Positions 1 to 9,405 are shown, counted from the first letter of the stretch. The stretch: 64,000 bases of DNA from Fibrisoma montanum (GCF_003583365.1 NZ_QXED01000004.1:310001-374000); one strand, 5' to 3'. Made by a program: numbers and translations. The notes: a model not told the origin generated them from the sequence alone.

Positions 1-8
1 AGACAGTT

Positions 9-956
9 ATGCAACACACTTCTCTGGAGCGTCCCAGTGCGTCCGGGTTAACAAGCGGACAGAGACTAACTGAGAGCTCAACGCAACGGCTTTCTTCAAA
101 CGAACTGGATAAGCGGATTGTGGCAGGATCAGTAATTCTCTACAACTCCAGTACTGACGTTATCGAAAATATCCGGTCTTATGCTGACCAGGTAGATCAC
201 CTGATTGTTGTTGATAACTCCGATGCTCCGATTCCGGAGGTTATCGCTGCACTTACGCAATTTAAGTCGTTGACTTATATTTCGAATGAAGGCAATCCAG
301 GTGTGGCGTACGCCTTAAATCGGGCGGCAGAAGCAGCATTAACTTTAGGCTACACCTATCTGTTGACTATGGATGACGATACCCGCGTTCCACCCGGGAT
401 GGTTGATGCCATGCTGACGTATGTTAGTCAACAAGGACCAGATACCATTGGCATCGTCGGCGCTCAGTCGCTTCCCGATCAGGTGCAGTATACTGCGCAG
501 GATGTTTGGTTCACTATAACATCTGGAAATTTGCTCAATCTTCGGGCATATGCTGCCTGTGGGCCATTTATGGAGTCACTTTTCATCGACTGGGTCGACC
601 ATGAATATTGCTTTAGGCTCAAGGCCAACCACTATAGAGTTATTGAACTGAATTACCTGCCGCTGATCCATCGACTCGGTATGTTTAAGGAAGCTTCTGT
701 GCTGGGAGCGAGGGTGAGGAAATGGATTTCGCACAGTCCGCAGCGCATGTATTACAAAGCGCGGAACAGCTTGTATGTAATGAAAATGTACGAGGAGTTT
801 TTGCCGGTATCAATTCGGCGATTCTTCTACCGGGCTATGGTTACAGACCTGATAAACGTCGTTTTCTTCGACAGCAATAAGCTCCAACGACTACGCTTTC
901 TGCTTAAAGCGTATCAGGACTACAAACGTGGGCGATTAGGTAAGTTAACCGCTTGA
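9..956 (+). CDS. Family 2 glycosyltransferase (rhamnosyltransferase-like)
   Basis: This 315-residue protein is a GT-A fold glycosyltransferase of family 2, expected to add a sugar to a surface polysaccharide or glycan at the inner face of the cytoplasmic membrane. The fold begins near residue 37 (VAGSVILYN), followed by the nucleotide-binding VVDNS stretch and the metal-binding acidic motif MDDDTR near residue 122. The first 36 residues are Ser/Thr-rich and atypical. Because the frame is open to the window edge, the start at 9 is only the first ATG seen and the true start could be upstream. Its stop overlaps the start of the next glycosyltransferase by 4 bases (TTGA), so the two are translationally coupled. 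The acceptor and donor cannot be told from sequence. Confidence 0.82.
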   Translation: MQHTSLERPSASGLTSGQRLTESSTQRLSSNELDKRIVAGSVILYNSSTDVIENIRSYADQVDHLIVVDNSDAPIPEVIAALTQFKSLTYISNEGNPGVAYALNRAAEAALTLGYTYLLTMDDDTRVPPGMVDAMLTYVSQQGPDTIGIVGAQSLPDQVQYTAQDVWFTITSGNLLNLRAYAACGPFMESLFIDWVDHEYCFRLKANHYRVIELNYLPLIHRLGMFKEASVLGARVRKWISHSPQRMYYKARNSLYVMKMYEEFLPVSIRRFFYRAMVTDLINVVFFDSNKLQRLRFLLKAYQDYKRGRLGKLTA

Positions 957-1876
957 AAAAATCCGTGAGTAGACCAACAAACGCCCTAACTACCGTATCG
1001 ATTGCACTCGCTACCTATAACGGAAGCGCTTTTTTGCCTGAGCTGCTCGATTCATTAGAGCGGCAGACAGTCCGTCCGGATGAGGTTGTCATACACGATG
1101 ATGGGTCTCAGGATCAGACTGTATCCATTCTGCATCAGTATCAGCACAATCTGCCGCTGACTATCCATGTCAATGATCAATCGGTGGGTGTAGTCGCTAA
1201 TTTCAAGCGGGCTGTGGCTGGTTGTAAGGGTGATTACGTAGCGTTCTGCGATCAGGACGATGTCTGGTTACCCGACAAAATAGCCCGTTCGATCGAGAAG
1301 CTTAGAGAAATCGATGGTCCCTGGCCAGCCATGGTCTTTACCGATCTGGTAGTCGTAGATCAGCATCTGAACCGAATTGCTGATTCGTACTGGCAACACC
1401 GCAAACTGATGCCACAGAAGGAGACGTTTGCTTCACTGCTTTATGGCAACTTTGTGACAGGTTGTACAATGGTCATCAACCGGCCGATGGCCGAAGAAGT
1501 AGCCCGCATGCCCGATGACGTGCTTATGCATGACTTCTGGATAACTTGTGTGGCTTATGGAGTGGGTCGGTGTACCTATGTAGAAACACCAACGATACTT
1601 TACCGTCAACATACGACCAACGTCACTACGAATGATAAAATTACGTTGTCAACCCGCCTGAAGCGGCTGAAAACTTTTCTCCAGGATAGTGTGCAGGCGG
1701 CTCAGTTTTTGCTCCCTGAAGTAAAACAAGCCGAGCAGTTTGCTGGGCTTTACAGCCGACAGCTAAAATCTACCGATCAGAAGACGCTTAGTCAGTTTAT
1801 TGATTTGAAAAATCATTTACCACTATATCGTCGTTTACAGGCTTTTAAGATTAAATTTTTGCGCATTATTTCGTAA
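953..1876 (+). CDS. Family 2 glycosyltransferase
   Basis: A 307-residue family 2 glycosyltransferase. The N-terminal GT-A domain shows SIALATYNG, the HDDGS nucleotide-binding motif (about residue 48) and the CDQDD acidic motif (about residue 98) that would hold the metal and sugar nucleotide. The start is a TTG sharing four bases with the upstream stop codon, which fits translational coupling with the preceding glycosyltransferase. The C-terminal third is helical and basic, as in membrane-associated enzymes of O-antigen or capsule synthesis. Position at the head of a surface polysaccharide region supports such a role, but the exact sugar is unknown. Confidence 0.85.
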   Translation: MKKSVSRPTNALTTVSIALATYNGSAFLPELLDSLERQTVRPDEVVIHDDGSQDQTVSILHQYQHNLPLTIHVNDQSVGVVANFKRAVAGCKGDYVAFCDQDDVWLPDKIARSIEKLREIDGPWPAMVFTDLVVVDQHLNRIADSYWQHRKLMPQKETFASLLYGNFVTGCTMVINRPMAEEVARMPDDVLMHDFWITCVAYGVGRCTYVETPTILYRQHTTNVTTNDKITLSTRLKRLKTFLQDSVQAAQFLLPEVKQAEQFAGLYSRQLKSTDQKTLSQFIDLKNHLPLYRRLQAFKIKFLRIIS

Positions 1877-1984
1877 ACGGTAACTTATACCAAAAATAGT
1901 GGCATCTTTAGCTCATGTTTTCAATGATAAAGTAGACTTATCAACACCATTTTCCCCACTGTATAACCTAGAAACTGTCATTAT

Positions 1985-3706
1985 ATGAAGCAGGTATTAC
2001 CCGTAGGCCTATTGGCATTCAGTTGTTTAACTGCATTTTCGGCGCTCGCCCAATCAGGGCAGACCAACGTTGCTATTACAGCGCCAACGTCGACTTCTAC
2101 TGGTGGATCCGATAACACACTAATAGGGGTAGGTGCCGGCAACCAGAACATGAGTGGCAACGGCAACCTGATTCTCGGCAAGGGAGCGGGTGAACAAAAC
2201 ATGGCCGGTGCGCAAAATTCGTTTGCTGGTGGGCTGGCTGGCAGGAAAAATTCGTCTGGTAACTACAATAGCTTCTTCGGGTATGAATCGGGCGCCAATA
2301 ACACAACAGGCAGCAACAACGCTTTTCTGGGAAATGGTGCCGGATTCAACAACCTTGATGGGTACGACAACTTTTTTGGTGGTTATCGATCCGGCTATTT
2401 TAACGGTAGTGGACATCATAATGTATTTTTGGGTTCGGGGGCAGGCTACAGTAACAGTTCGGGTGCCGACAATACATTCATTGGAGCGGATGCTGGGGGC
2501 GGCAACACGACGGCAAGCGGTAACGTATTCATTGGCTCATTAACGGGGTCGTCGGTCACAACCGGAAACCAGAATACATTCGTCGGAACGCAGGCAGGGC
2601 AGAACTCAACATCCGCAACGGCCAACTCATTCTTCGGTTTTCGGGCGGGTGCCAACAATACAACCGGCCAATTCAACACCTTTTTGGGCGTTCAGGCAGG
2701 TCTGCGTAATACAACTGGTAATTCCAATTACTTCTTTGGGACAAATTCGGGTTTAAGCAACATTACGGGCTCAGGTAACTACTTTCTTGGCGATAACGCC
2801 GGCGGGGGTAATACAGGCGGTTCGTATAACATTTATATTGGCGCTAATGCCGGCAACGGTCAAAATGTCAACGGTGACAATAATCTGGCTATTGGCTTTG
2901 AAGCTGGTCGGGCTAATGTAGCGGGCATTAACAACACCTTCCTGGGCTTCCGGGCCGATGCCGGAGCCGCTGGGCTACAGAATGCAACGGCAATCGGTAA
3001 TAACGCCCGTGTGAACGTATCTAATGCCGTTGTGCTGGGTAATGCCGCCAACGTTGGTATTGGTAACTCAGCTCCTTCAACTCGTCTCCATATTACAACC
3101 GGAGTGGCCAATCAATCGGGTGTGCGCCTTGAAAATCTGACCAGCGCTTCTCCGGCAAACGCTACAAATCAGACTAAGTTTCTGACTGTCGACGGCTCGG
3201 GTAACGTTATCCTGGGCAGTACTACCAGCAGTGGTCGAATAGCCGCCGGGGCCGAAAGCCTGTGGCAGCTGAACGGTCGCTTTCTGACGAGCAAAGAAGA
3301 CAACGCTGTCATTATTGGTAGTGGGGTGAGTAAAACCCCGTCGGATTATAATCTGTTCGTATCAAAGGGTATTCTGACCGAGAAGGTGAAAGTAGCGATC
3401 AGGAACACCAGCGAGTGGAGCGATAAGGTATTCGAAAAGGGCTATCAGCTACGTACGCTGGAGGAAGTAGAGCAATATGTTGATCAGCATCAGCATCTAC
3501 CGGGTGTTCCGTCCGCTGAAGAGGTAGTTAAGCAAGGGGTAGATGTGGGCAAAATGGATGCCAAGCTGCTCGAAAAAATTGAGGAACTGACATTGTACAT
3601 GATTGATCTTAAAAAGCAAAATCAGCAATTGCAGCAACGCAGTGAACGACTGGAAAAGGAAAACCTGGAGATCAGGCAGGAAATTCGTCGCTTGCAGCAG
3701 AAATAG
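1985..3706 (+). CDS. Secreted beta-roll repeat fibre protein with coiled-coil tail (paralog 1 of 3)
   Basis: This 573-residue protein has an N-terminal signal peptide (cleavage likely after ALAQ, residue 23), then about 18 tandem repeats of ~17 residues with the pattern N-N-T-T-G-x-x-N-x-F-I/L-G-x-x-A-G-x (residues ~37-360). The pattern resembles YadA-type head repeats and suggests a left-handed beta-roll fibre. A conserved C-terminal module follows (EKVKVAIRNTSEWSDKVF, HLPGVPSAEEV, DAKLLEKIEELTLY) and ends in a charged coiled coil, reminiscent of phage tail-fibre and endosialidase-chaperone tails that drive trimerisation. Such Bacteroidota proteins are often named TMF family or tail-fibre-like. 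Function is probably adhesion or surface coating, by inference. A strong terminator follows. Confidence 0.75.
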   Translation: MKQVLPVGLLAFSCLTAFSALAQSGQTNVAITAPTSTSTGGSDNTLIGVGAGNQNMSGNGNLILGKGAGEQNMAGAQNSFAGGLAGRKNSSGNYNSFFGYESGANNTTGSNNAFLGNGAGFNNLDGYDNFFGGYRSGYFNGSGHHNVFLGSGAGYSNSSGADNTFIGADAGGGNTTASGNVFIGSLTGSSVTTGNQNTFVGTQAGQNSTSATANSFFGFRAGANNTTGQFNTFLGVQAGLRNTTGNSNYFFGTNSGLSNITGSGNYFLGDNAGGGNTGGSYNIYIGANAGNGQNVNGDNNLAIGFEAGRANVAGINNTFLGFRADAGAAGLQNATAIGNNARVNVSNAVVLGNAANVGIGNSAPSTRLHITTGVANQSGVRLENLTSASPANATNQTKFLTVDGSGNVILGSTTSSGRIAAGAESLWQLNGRFLTSKEDNAVIIGSGVSKTPSDYNLFVSKGILTEKVKVAIRNTSEWSDKVFEKGYQLRTLEEVEQYVDQHQHLPGVPSAEEVVKQGVDVGKMDAKLLEKIEELTLYMIDLKKQNQQLQQRSERLEKENLEIRQEIRRLQQK

Positions 3707-3730
3707 GCGCAACGGTTACGTTCGACTTGA

Positions 3731-3769
3731 AAAGGGGGTCACCCAGGTTTAGCCTGAGTGACCCCCTTT
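3731..3769 (+). terminator. Intrinsic terminator after paralog 1
   Basis: The 11-base arms 3731-3741 and 3759-3769 (AAAGGGGGTCA / TGACCCCCTTT) pair perfectly, with an inner CAGG/CCTG stem, and begin 24 bases after the stop codon. The stem ends in a short T run on both strands. Confidence 0.75.
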
Positions 3770-3872
3770 ACTATATGGACATAAAATAATTATCTCAAAA
3801 GTCACTAAACAAATACCGTTTAATCAATGTAATTCACATGCTCGATCAGCTATTAAATTAAAATCTGTAAGC

Positions 3873-5783
3873 ATGAACACATTTATTAAGTATGGCGCTT
3901 TGTCGATTTCATTGCTGCTAACAAACCATGTTCTTCTGGGACAGAACAACACGGTAGTACGTACTGGTCAGTCAGGACCCGGATCAGATAATGTTCTAAT
4001 TGGTGTTCAGGCGGGAAATAATGGCCAGACGGGTTCGGGAAACGTCTTTGTCGGGAAAAGCGCAGGAGAGGCTGCCACCACCGCTACGTACAATACGTTC
4101 GTGGGATTTGGTGCCGGAACGGCCAACAATGCTGGGGCTAACAATGTGTTTGTAGGGACTTTTGCTGGTAATGCCAACACAACGGGTGGAAACAATTCAT
4201 TTTTTGGTCGTTCTGCCGGCACCTACAACACAAACGGCAATAACAACGCATTTTTTGGGATAGGAGCAGGGCAAGAAAACAGAAGCGGCTCGTTAAATGC
4301 ATTTTTTGGAGCAAACGCAGGGGGAGCAAATACAACAGGAAGTTACAATAGTTTCTTTGGTTATGAAGCGGGGGTATTCAACACGACTGCTGAATACAAC
4401 ACGTTCATTGGCGTATTTTCGGGGAATAGGAATACGACCGGATCTGAAAATACATTTATTGGTCACTCCGCTGGTACGTATAACACCACTGGACGAGAAA
4501 ACGCATTTTTGGGGTCGTTTGCCGGCACGAATAACAACGCAAATTACAATGCATTTGTAGGTTATAGTGCCGGGAACAATAATACCAGCGGTTCGAATAA
4601 CACTTTTATGGGCTGGTACGCTGGGTGGGCCAATACAACGGCTACTCAAAATACGTTCGTCGGCAGTCAGGCCGGCTTTAGGAATACAGCTTCTGCCAAT
4701 ACGTTTATTGGTTTCAACGCTGGTCAGAACAATACAACCGGCCAGTTCAATACCTTCATTGGTGTGCAGACCGGACTGAACAATACAACTGGTTCGTCAA
4801 ACTATTTTCTTGGAACAAACGCGGGGGCATTTAACACCAGCGGAACAGGCAACTATTTTCTGGGTGACAACGCCGGCGGGGGTAACAGCACCGGAGGCTT
4901 TAACATTTACATTGGCGCAAACGCTGGAAACGGCCCAAACGTAAATGGCAGCAATAACTTGTCCATTGGTTTCGAATCAGGTCGAGCCAATCAGAGTGGA
5001 TCAACCAATACATTCCTGGGCTTTCGGGCCGATGCCGGAGCCGGTGGACTAACAAATGCCACGGCAATTGGTGCCAATGCACGCGTAACCGTATCAAACG
5101 CTGTAGTTCTTGGCAATGGAGCCAATGTTGGCATTGGTACAACCGCCCCTACCAGTCGTTTGCAGGTGACGAGCGGAGCCGGTGGACAATCTGGTCTGCG
5201 GCTCGAAAATCTTACTTCGGGAAATGCACCAACAGGAACAGCTTCTAAATTTTTAACTGTTGATGGCGTCGGCAACGTCATTTTATCCGGGCTTCCGGGG
5301 GGAGCCCGCGAGGCTGCGGTAGAGTCGCTATGGCGGTTAAATGGTCAGCAGCTAGAGAATGCGTCAGGCAGCAGCGTTGTAATCGGAAACCGGATTACTA
5401 GTAAGCCTGCCGGCTATAAGCTGTACGTAGAAGATGGTATCCTGACGGAGAAGGTCAAGGTGGCTATCAGGAACACCAATGAGTGGAGCGACAAGGTGTT
5501 TGAGCAAGGCTACCGGCTGCGCCCGCTGGATGAGGTTGAGCAGTACGTAAACCAGCATCAGCACCTACCCGGTGTTCCCTCGGCCGAGGAGGTAGTCCGT
5601 CAGGGGGTGGATGTAGGGCAGATGGATGCCAAACTGCTGGAGAAAATAGAGGAGTTAACTCTCTACATGATCGACATGAAGAAAGAACTCGGCACGTTGC
5701 GTAAAGAAAACAAGCAACTAAAAGAAAAAAATAGTAAGATTGAACAACGATTAAACCAACTCAGGCCCCATCGCGCTCATTAA
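3873..5783 (+). CDS. Secreted beta-roll repeat fibre protein with coiled-coil tail (paralog 2 of 3)
   Basis: This 636-residue paralog of the preceding fibre gene has a signal peptide ending near LLGQ (residue 24), about 22 repeats of ~17 residues rich in N-T-T-G and F-I-G (residues ~35-415), then a near-identical C-terminal module (NEWSDKVFEQGY, HLPGVPSAEEV, DAKLLEKIEELTLYMID) and a Lys/Glu coiled coil ending at residue 636. The C-terminal halves of the paralogs are more alike than the repeat regions, which differ in copy number, a pattern expected from unequal recombination among repeats. The gene is followed after 3 bases by a small T9SS-sorted protein, so the two are likely co-transcribed. 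A surface or extracellular fibre role is inferred. Confidence 0.75.
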   Translation: MNTFIKYGALSISLLLTNHVLLGQNNTVVRTGQSGPGSDNVLIGVQAGNNGQTGSGNVFVGKSAGEAATTATYNTFVGFGAGTANNAGANNVFVGTFAGNANTTGGNNSFFGRSAGTYNTNGNNNAFFGIGAGQENRSGSLNAFFGANAGGANTTGSYNSFFGYEAGVFNTTAEYNTFIGVFSGNRNTTGSENTFIGHSAGTYNTTGRENAFLGSFAGTNNNANYNAFVGYSAGNNNTSGSNNTFMGWYAGWANTTATQNTFVGSQAGFRNTASANTFIGFNAGQNNTTGQFNTFIGVQTGLNNTTGSSNYFLGTNAGAFNTSGTGNYFLGDNAGGGNSTGGFNIYIGANAGNGPNVNGSNNLSIGFESGRANQSGSTNTFLGFRADAGAGGLTNATAIGANARVTVSNAVVLGNGANVGIGTTAPTSRLQVTSGAGGQSGLRLENLTSGNAPTGTASKFLTVDGVGNVILSGLPGGAREAAVESLWRLNGQQLENASGSSVVIGNRITSKPAGYKLYVEDGILTEKVKVAIRNTNEWSDKVFEQGYRLRPLDEVEQYVNQHQHLPGVPSAEEVVRQGVDVGQMDAKLLEKIEELTLYMIDMKKELGTLRKENKQLKEKNSKIEQRLNQLRPHRAH

Positions 5784-5786
5784 CTA

Positions 5787-6335
5787 ATGAAACACATACT
5801 ACTTCCTTCGGTTTTGATTCTGGCAGCAGCTTCGGTGGCGGTTGGCCAGGAGTATCCCGTTCAGCAGGAGATTAGCCGTGCTGTAACGGCAGGTTCGTTA
5901 AACGAAGCCAAAGCGGTTGACCATCTGGCCGCTCACAACGTTGTTCAATCAGGTGCGGCAGCCTTCTATGCGGCCGGTAAATCAGTCACCCTGCGACCGG
6001 GCTTTACGGCCCAGGCAGGCGCTGTATTTCAGGCGACCGTTGAAAACGTGGTATCGCGCCCAGCTGAAAACGAAGTTGTGCTAACAGTCTCTGCTTATCC
6101 AAATCCATTCGAAGACGTGGCAGATGTTCAATACGTATTGCCCTCGGCTAGTAAAGTGTCCCAAACTCTAACTGATGGTCAGGGTAGGGTTGTGCGCTCG
6201 GTTGCCACGGGGGAGATTCAGGCCGCGGGTAAGCACCAAACAAAAATCGAAGGTCGTGACCTGCCAACTGGCGTGTATTTGTATCAGATTCAAACTGATC
6301 GTGAGCGGAAGCTGATCCGTTTATTGAAAAAATAA
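5787..6335 (+). CDS. Small T9SS-sorted protein (type A C-terminal domain)
   Basis: A 182-residue exported protein. It has a signal peptide (cleavage after VAVGQ, residue 21), a 3-coordinate-like segment (AAGKSVTLRPGFTAQAGAVF, residues ~63-82) often seen just before sorting domains, and a C-terminal type A sorting domain of the type IX secretion system. That domain has the YPNPF motif (residue ~107), a GRVVRS strand and a final GVYLYQIQ...KLIRLLKK strand. The type IX system carries such proteins across the outer membrane. There is almost no cargo between signal and sorting domain, so it may be a partner or anchor for the fibre protein encoded 3 bases upstream rather than an enzyme. Confidence 0.85.
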   Translation: MKHILLPSVLILAAASVAVGQEYPVQQEISRAVTAGSLNEAKAVDHLAAHNVVQSGAAAFYAAGKSVTLRPGFTAQAGAVFQATVENVVSRPAENEVVLTVSAYPNPFEDVADVQYVLPSASKVSQTLTDGQGRVVRSVATGEIQAAGKHQTKIEGRDLPTGVYLYQIQTDRERKLIRLLKK

Positions 6336-6400
6336 GTTTGTGTCGGCCACTGATTTAATCGAATGGCTAAACATATTGTTCTGTAACAACAAAGGAGTAC

Positions 6401-6432
6401 AAAAGGCCAGTCTCAGTTGAGGCTGGCCTTTT
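6401..6432 (+). terminator. Intrinsic terminator after the T9SS gene
   Basis: Perfect 10-base arms (AAAAGGCCAG at 6401-6410 and CTGGCCTTTT at 6423-6432), extended inward by TCTC/GAGG to about 14 pairs around a 4-base loop. The U-tract is part of the right arm. It closes the paralog 2 - T9SS transcription unit. Confidence 0.85.
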
Positions 6433-6524
6433 GCTGTTATTAAAAGGTCGTTAAAGCATTGTTCTGCCAAACGAAAGTGACTAATGTTGAAAGATTTATA
6501 ACAAGTTCAACGCACACAGCTACT

Positions 6525-9224
6525 ATGCCCAAACATGCTACTCTTCTAACTATTTGTACACTTATGGTACTGCCTGGATCGGCGATCCGGGCGCAGTTTA
6601 ATTTGGTTGTAAGCAGTCCGGCATCGGCAACTCCCGGAACGGCTAATACATTTGTTGGGGTTGATGCCGGTAACACGGGAGTTACCGGCATCAACAATAC
6701 GTTTGTAGGTAATGAAGCTGGAAAGGCCAATACGGCTGGTAACTCAAATGCCTTCTTTGGAAAGGCTGCGGGCGTTGCTAATACGATAGGTTCATCGAAC
6801 AGCTTTTTTGGAAGTGGAGCTGGTGCAGCTAATCAGACGGGTGGTTCTAACGCGTTTTTTGGACTCGGCGCGGGTGGAGCCAACATAGGTGGCAGCTTTA
6901 ACGGATTTTTTGGTCCAAACGCAGGTGCCAAAAATCAAACCGGTAATCTGAACGTGTTTATTGGCCCTTGGGCAGGTTTCAACAACACGGTTAGTAATAG
7001 TAACGTCGCGATTGGCGACAGTGCCGGGTACAGCAATGTACAGAACGGCAACGTATTTATTGGTTCCAAAGCAGGTATTCAAAACACAATCGGGAACAGT
7101 AACGTATTTGTTGGTGGTCAGGCAGGGTTCAGCAATACCGAAGGAAACTTCAATACCTTACTTGGTAATCAGGTGGGTTTTCGAAATACGACGGGCATTG
7201 AGAACGCGATGCTGGGGTACTGGGCTGGCTTTAATAACACGACCGGCAACAGCAATACCTTTCTGGGTACTTATTCCGGTTTCAATAATACGACTGGAAA
7301 TAACAATGCCTTTATTGGTACATCAGCCGGTTATTCCAATACAAGCGGTATCAATAACGTAGCTATCGGTACGCAGGCTGGTTACCGTAACACTTCCGGA
7401 GGAGGCAATACATTTATCGGCGCGTCGGCCGGCAATAACAACACGGTCGGCACGGGCAATGCCTTTATCGGTACGCAGGCTGGAAACAACAGCACAACGG
7501 GTAATAACAACGCCTTTATCGGCAATCAGGCAGGATACGGCAACAGTAGCGGCACCGACAATGCGTTTATTGGCACACAGGCAGGGTTCAACAATACAAC
7601 TGGCAGCACAAACGCATTTATTGGGTCTTACTCTGGGCTGAACAACCGTACCGGAAATAACAATGCCTTCATTGGGGCGTCGGCGGGCTATAACAACACA
7701 GACGGAAATAACAATGCCTTTATTGGCAATCAAGCAGGTTTCAATACCACGACTGGTTCCGATAACGTATTCATTGGCCGTCAGGCTGGTTATACTAACA
7801 GTACCGGAACAAGCAATACGTTCGTAGGGACGTCGGCTGGGTCAAATACCACTGGCTCAAACAATACCTTTCTTGGGCAATCGGCCGGAAGTGCAACAAC
7901 CAGTGGCCGCACGAATACCTTTGTTGGAGGATTAGCCGGTCAGAACAATATTAATGGTGTCGGCAACGCAACACTTGGCTTTTCAGCAGGTCTGCGGCTG
8001 CAGTCGGGCAACTACAACGTGCTGGTCGGAGATAGCGCCGGAGCCAATACAAACACAACCGGCAATGTAATGATCGGCTCTAAAGCCGGCTACAGTAATC
8101 AATCGGGCGCTCAAAATACCTTTATCGGGTATCAGACTGGCTACAGTACGTCTGGAACGGCTAATACCTTTATCGGGTATTTAGCGGGGCGAAAAAATAC
8201 CACCGGACAGTTCAATACATTCATCGGTGTACAGACTGGGGCTAATAATACAACTGGTTCCTCTAACTATATGATGGGCACTAATGCTGGTTTATCCAAC
8301 GTCAGCGGAACTGGTAACTATTTTTTAGGAGACAATGCCGGAGGGGGGAATACCGGGGGTTCGTTTAATATTTACATCGGTGCCAATGCTGGTAACGGAA
8401 CGAACGTGAATGGCGACAACAACGTAGCGATTGGTTTTGAGTCAGGCCGGGGAAATCAGGCTGGTATCACCAATACTTTTATAGGTTTCCGGGCCGATGC
8501 AGCCGCTTTTGGGTTGAGTAATGCAACCGCTATCGGAGCTAACGCTAAAGTGACAGCCGCTAACTCGCTGGTATTGGGCGATGGCGCTAACGTCGGAATC
8601 GGTGTAACAGCTCCAGCCAACAAACTGCACATAGTCAGCAACACAGCGGGAACCAGTGGCCTACGGTTAGGCAACCTGACCTCAGCAACGACCGCTACGG
8701 TTAATGCGAGTAAATTTCTGACTGTCAACGCTCAGGGAGATGTTATTCTGGCCAATTATGTTGCTGGTAGCCGGTTAGCCGCCGATGAATCGGTTAGCGA
8801 AGCCTTATGGCAACGAAATGGCCAGTTTGTGCAGGCTGTTAATGGAGGAAATGTCATTATTGGTTCAGGCATTGTTAAAACTTCGGCTGATTATAACCTG
8901 TTCGTATCAAAAGGGATACTGACCGAAAAGGTGAAGGTAGCCGTTAAAAATACTTCCGAATGGTCCGACTATGTGTTTGATGAAGGTTATGCCTTAAGAC
9001 CCCTTTCTGAAGTAGAGCAATACATCAGACAGCACAAGCATTTGCCAGGTGTGCCTTCCGCGCAGGAAGTAGTCAGTGAGGGCGTTGATATGGCTCGAAT
9101 GGATGCCAAACTGCTGGAAAAACTAGAGGAGTTAACGCTGTACGTGATTCAGTTGCAGAGGGAGAATAAACAAATGAAGCAGCAGATTAAACGGCTGGCT
9201 GCCGTGTCGAAAACGCGCCGGTAA
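6525..9224 (+). CDS. Secreted beta-roll repeat fibre protein with coiled-coil tail (paralog 3, longest)
   Basis: The longest of the three paralogs. An in-frame TTG at 6459 exists, but the ATG at 6525 is chosen because it gives a proper signal peptide (MPKHATLLTICTLMVLPGSA, cleaving near IRAQ) and the upstream 22 codons look non-coding. The mature protein has close to 37 repeats of ~17 residues (consensus A-G-F-N-N-T-T-G-N-N-N-A-F-I-G-x-x), then the shared module (NTSEWSDYVFDEGY, HLPGVPSAQEV, DAKLLEKLEELTLYVI) and a basic coiled coil ending KTRR. Length is therefore set by repeat number: ~18, ~22 and ~37 in the three genes. A trimeric fibre on or beyond the outer membrane is inferred; no catalytic motif is seen. 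Confidence 0.75.
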   Translation: MPKHATLLTICTLMVLPGSAIRAQFNLVVSSPASATPGTANTFVGVDAGNTGVTGINNTFVGNEAGKANTAGNSNAFFGKAAGVANTIGSSNSFFGSGAGAANQTGGSNAFFGLGAGGANIGGSFNGFFGPNAGAKNQTGNLNVFIGPWAGFNNTVSNSNVAIGDSAGYSNVQNGNVFIGSKAGIQNTIGNSNVFVGGQAGFSNTEGNFNTLLGNQVGFRNTTGIENAMLGYWAGFNNTTGNSNTFLGTYSGFNNTTGNNNAFIGTSAGYSNTSGINNVAIGTQAGYRNTSGGGNTFIGASAGNNNTVGTGNAFIGTQAGNNSTTGNNNAFIGNQAGYGNSSGTDNAFIGTQAGFNNTTGSTNAFIGSYSGLNNRTGNNNAFIGASAGYNNTDGNNNAFIGNQAGFNTTTGSDNVFIGRQAGYTNSTGTSNTFVGTSAGSNTTGSNNTFLGQSAGSATTSGRTNTFVGGLAGQNNINGVGNATLGFSAGLRLQSGNYNVLVGDSAGANTNTTGNVMIGSKAGYSNQSGAQNTFIGYQTGYSTSGTANTFIGYLAGRKNTTGQFNTFIGVQTGANNTTGSSNYMMGTNAGLSNVSGTGNYFLGDNAGGGNTGGSFNIYIGANAGNGTNVNGDNNVAIGFESGRGNQAGITNTFIGFRADAAAFGLSNATAIGANAKVTAANSLVLGDGANVGIGVTAPANKLHIVSNTAGTSGLRLGNLTSATTATVNASKFLTVNAQGDVILANYVAGSRLAADESVSEALWQRNGQFVQAVNGGNVIIGSGIVKTSADYNLFVSKGILTEKVKVAVKNTSEWSDYVFDEGYALRPLSEVEQYIRQHKHLPGVPSAQEVVSEGVDMARMDAKLLEKLEELTLYVIQLQRENKQMKQQIKRLAAVSKTRR

Positions 9225-9274
9225 GCGGAATTTCAACGGCAATAAAAGGTTGAAATACCTAAAGTTATTGTATT

Positions 9275-9334
9275 AAACGCCCTTCGCTGACTCATCCCGT
9301 ACGATAAGTATGAGTGGGTTAACGAAGGGCGTTT
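9275..9334 (+). terminator. Hairpin terminator after paralog 3
   Basis: 12-base perfect arms AAACGCCCTTCG (9275-9286) and CGAAGGGCGTTT (9323-9334) followed by TT, with an inner ACTCAT/ATGAGT pairing (9290-9295, 9310-9315). The hairpin covers an in-frame ATG at 9310, which argues against that codon being the start of the next gene. Confidence 0.75.
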
Positions 9335-9379
9335 TTGTACTTTACCGTGAAAGGTGGGCGAATTCATGTGAAAAAACTA

Positions 9380-9387
9380 TATATTTG
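9380..9387 (+). promoter_or_regulatory. Putative -7 promoter element (TAnnTTTG)
   Basis: TATATTTG matches the Bacteroidota -7 consensus TAnnTTTG and lies 19 bases before the ATG at 9406, just after the terminator. No clear -33 TTG is seen at the right distance, so the assignment is weak. Confidence 0.4.
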
Positions 9388-9405
9388 ACTGCCAATTTAG
9401 GTTCT

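Noticed and set aside
2100-8600. Regular short repeats that resemble a CRISPR-like array
   Set aside because: The repeats have a period of about 51 bases matching 17 codons, stay in frame and encode a conserved beta-roll motif. No fixed direct repeat with unique spacers exists and no cas gene is near.
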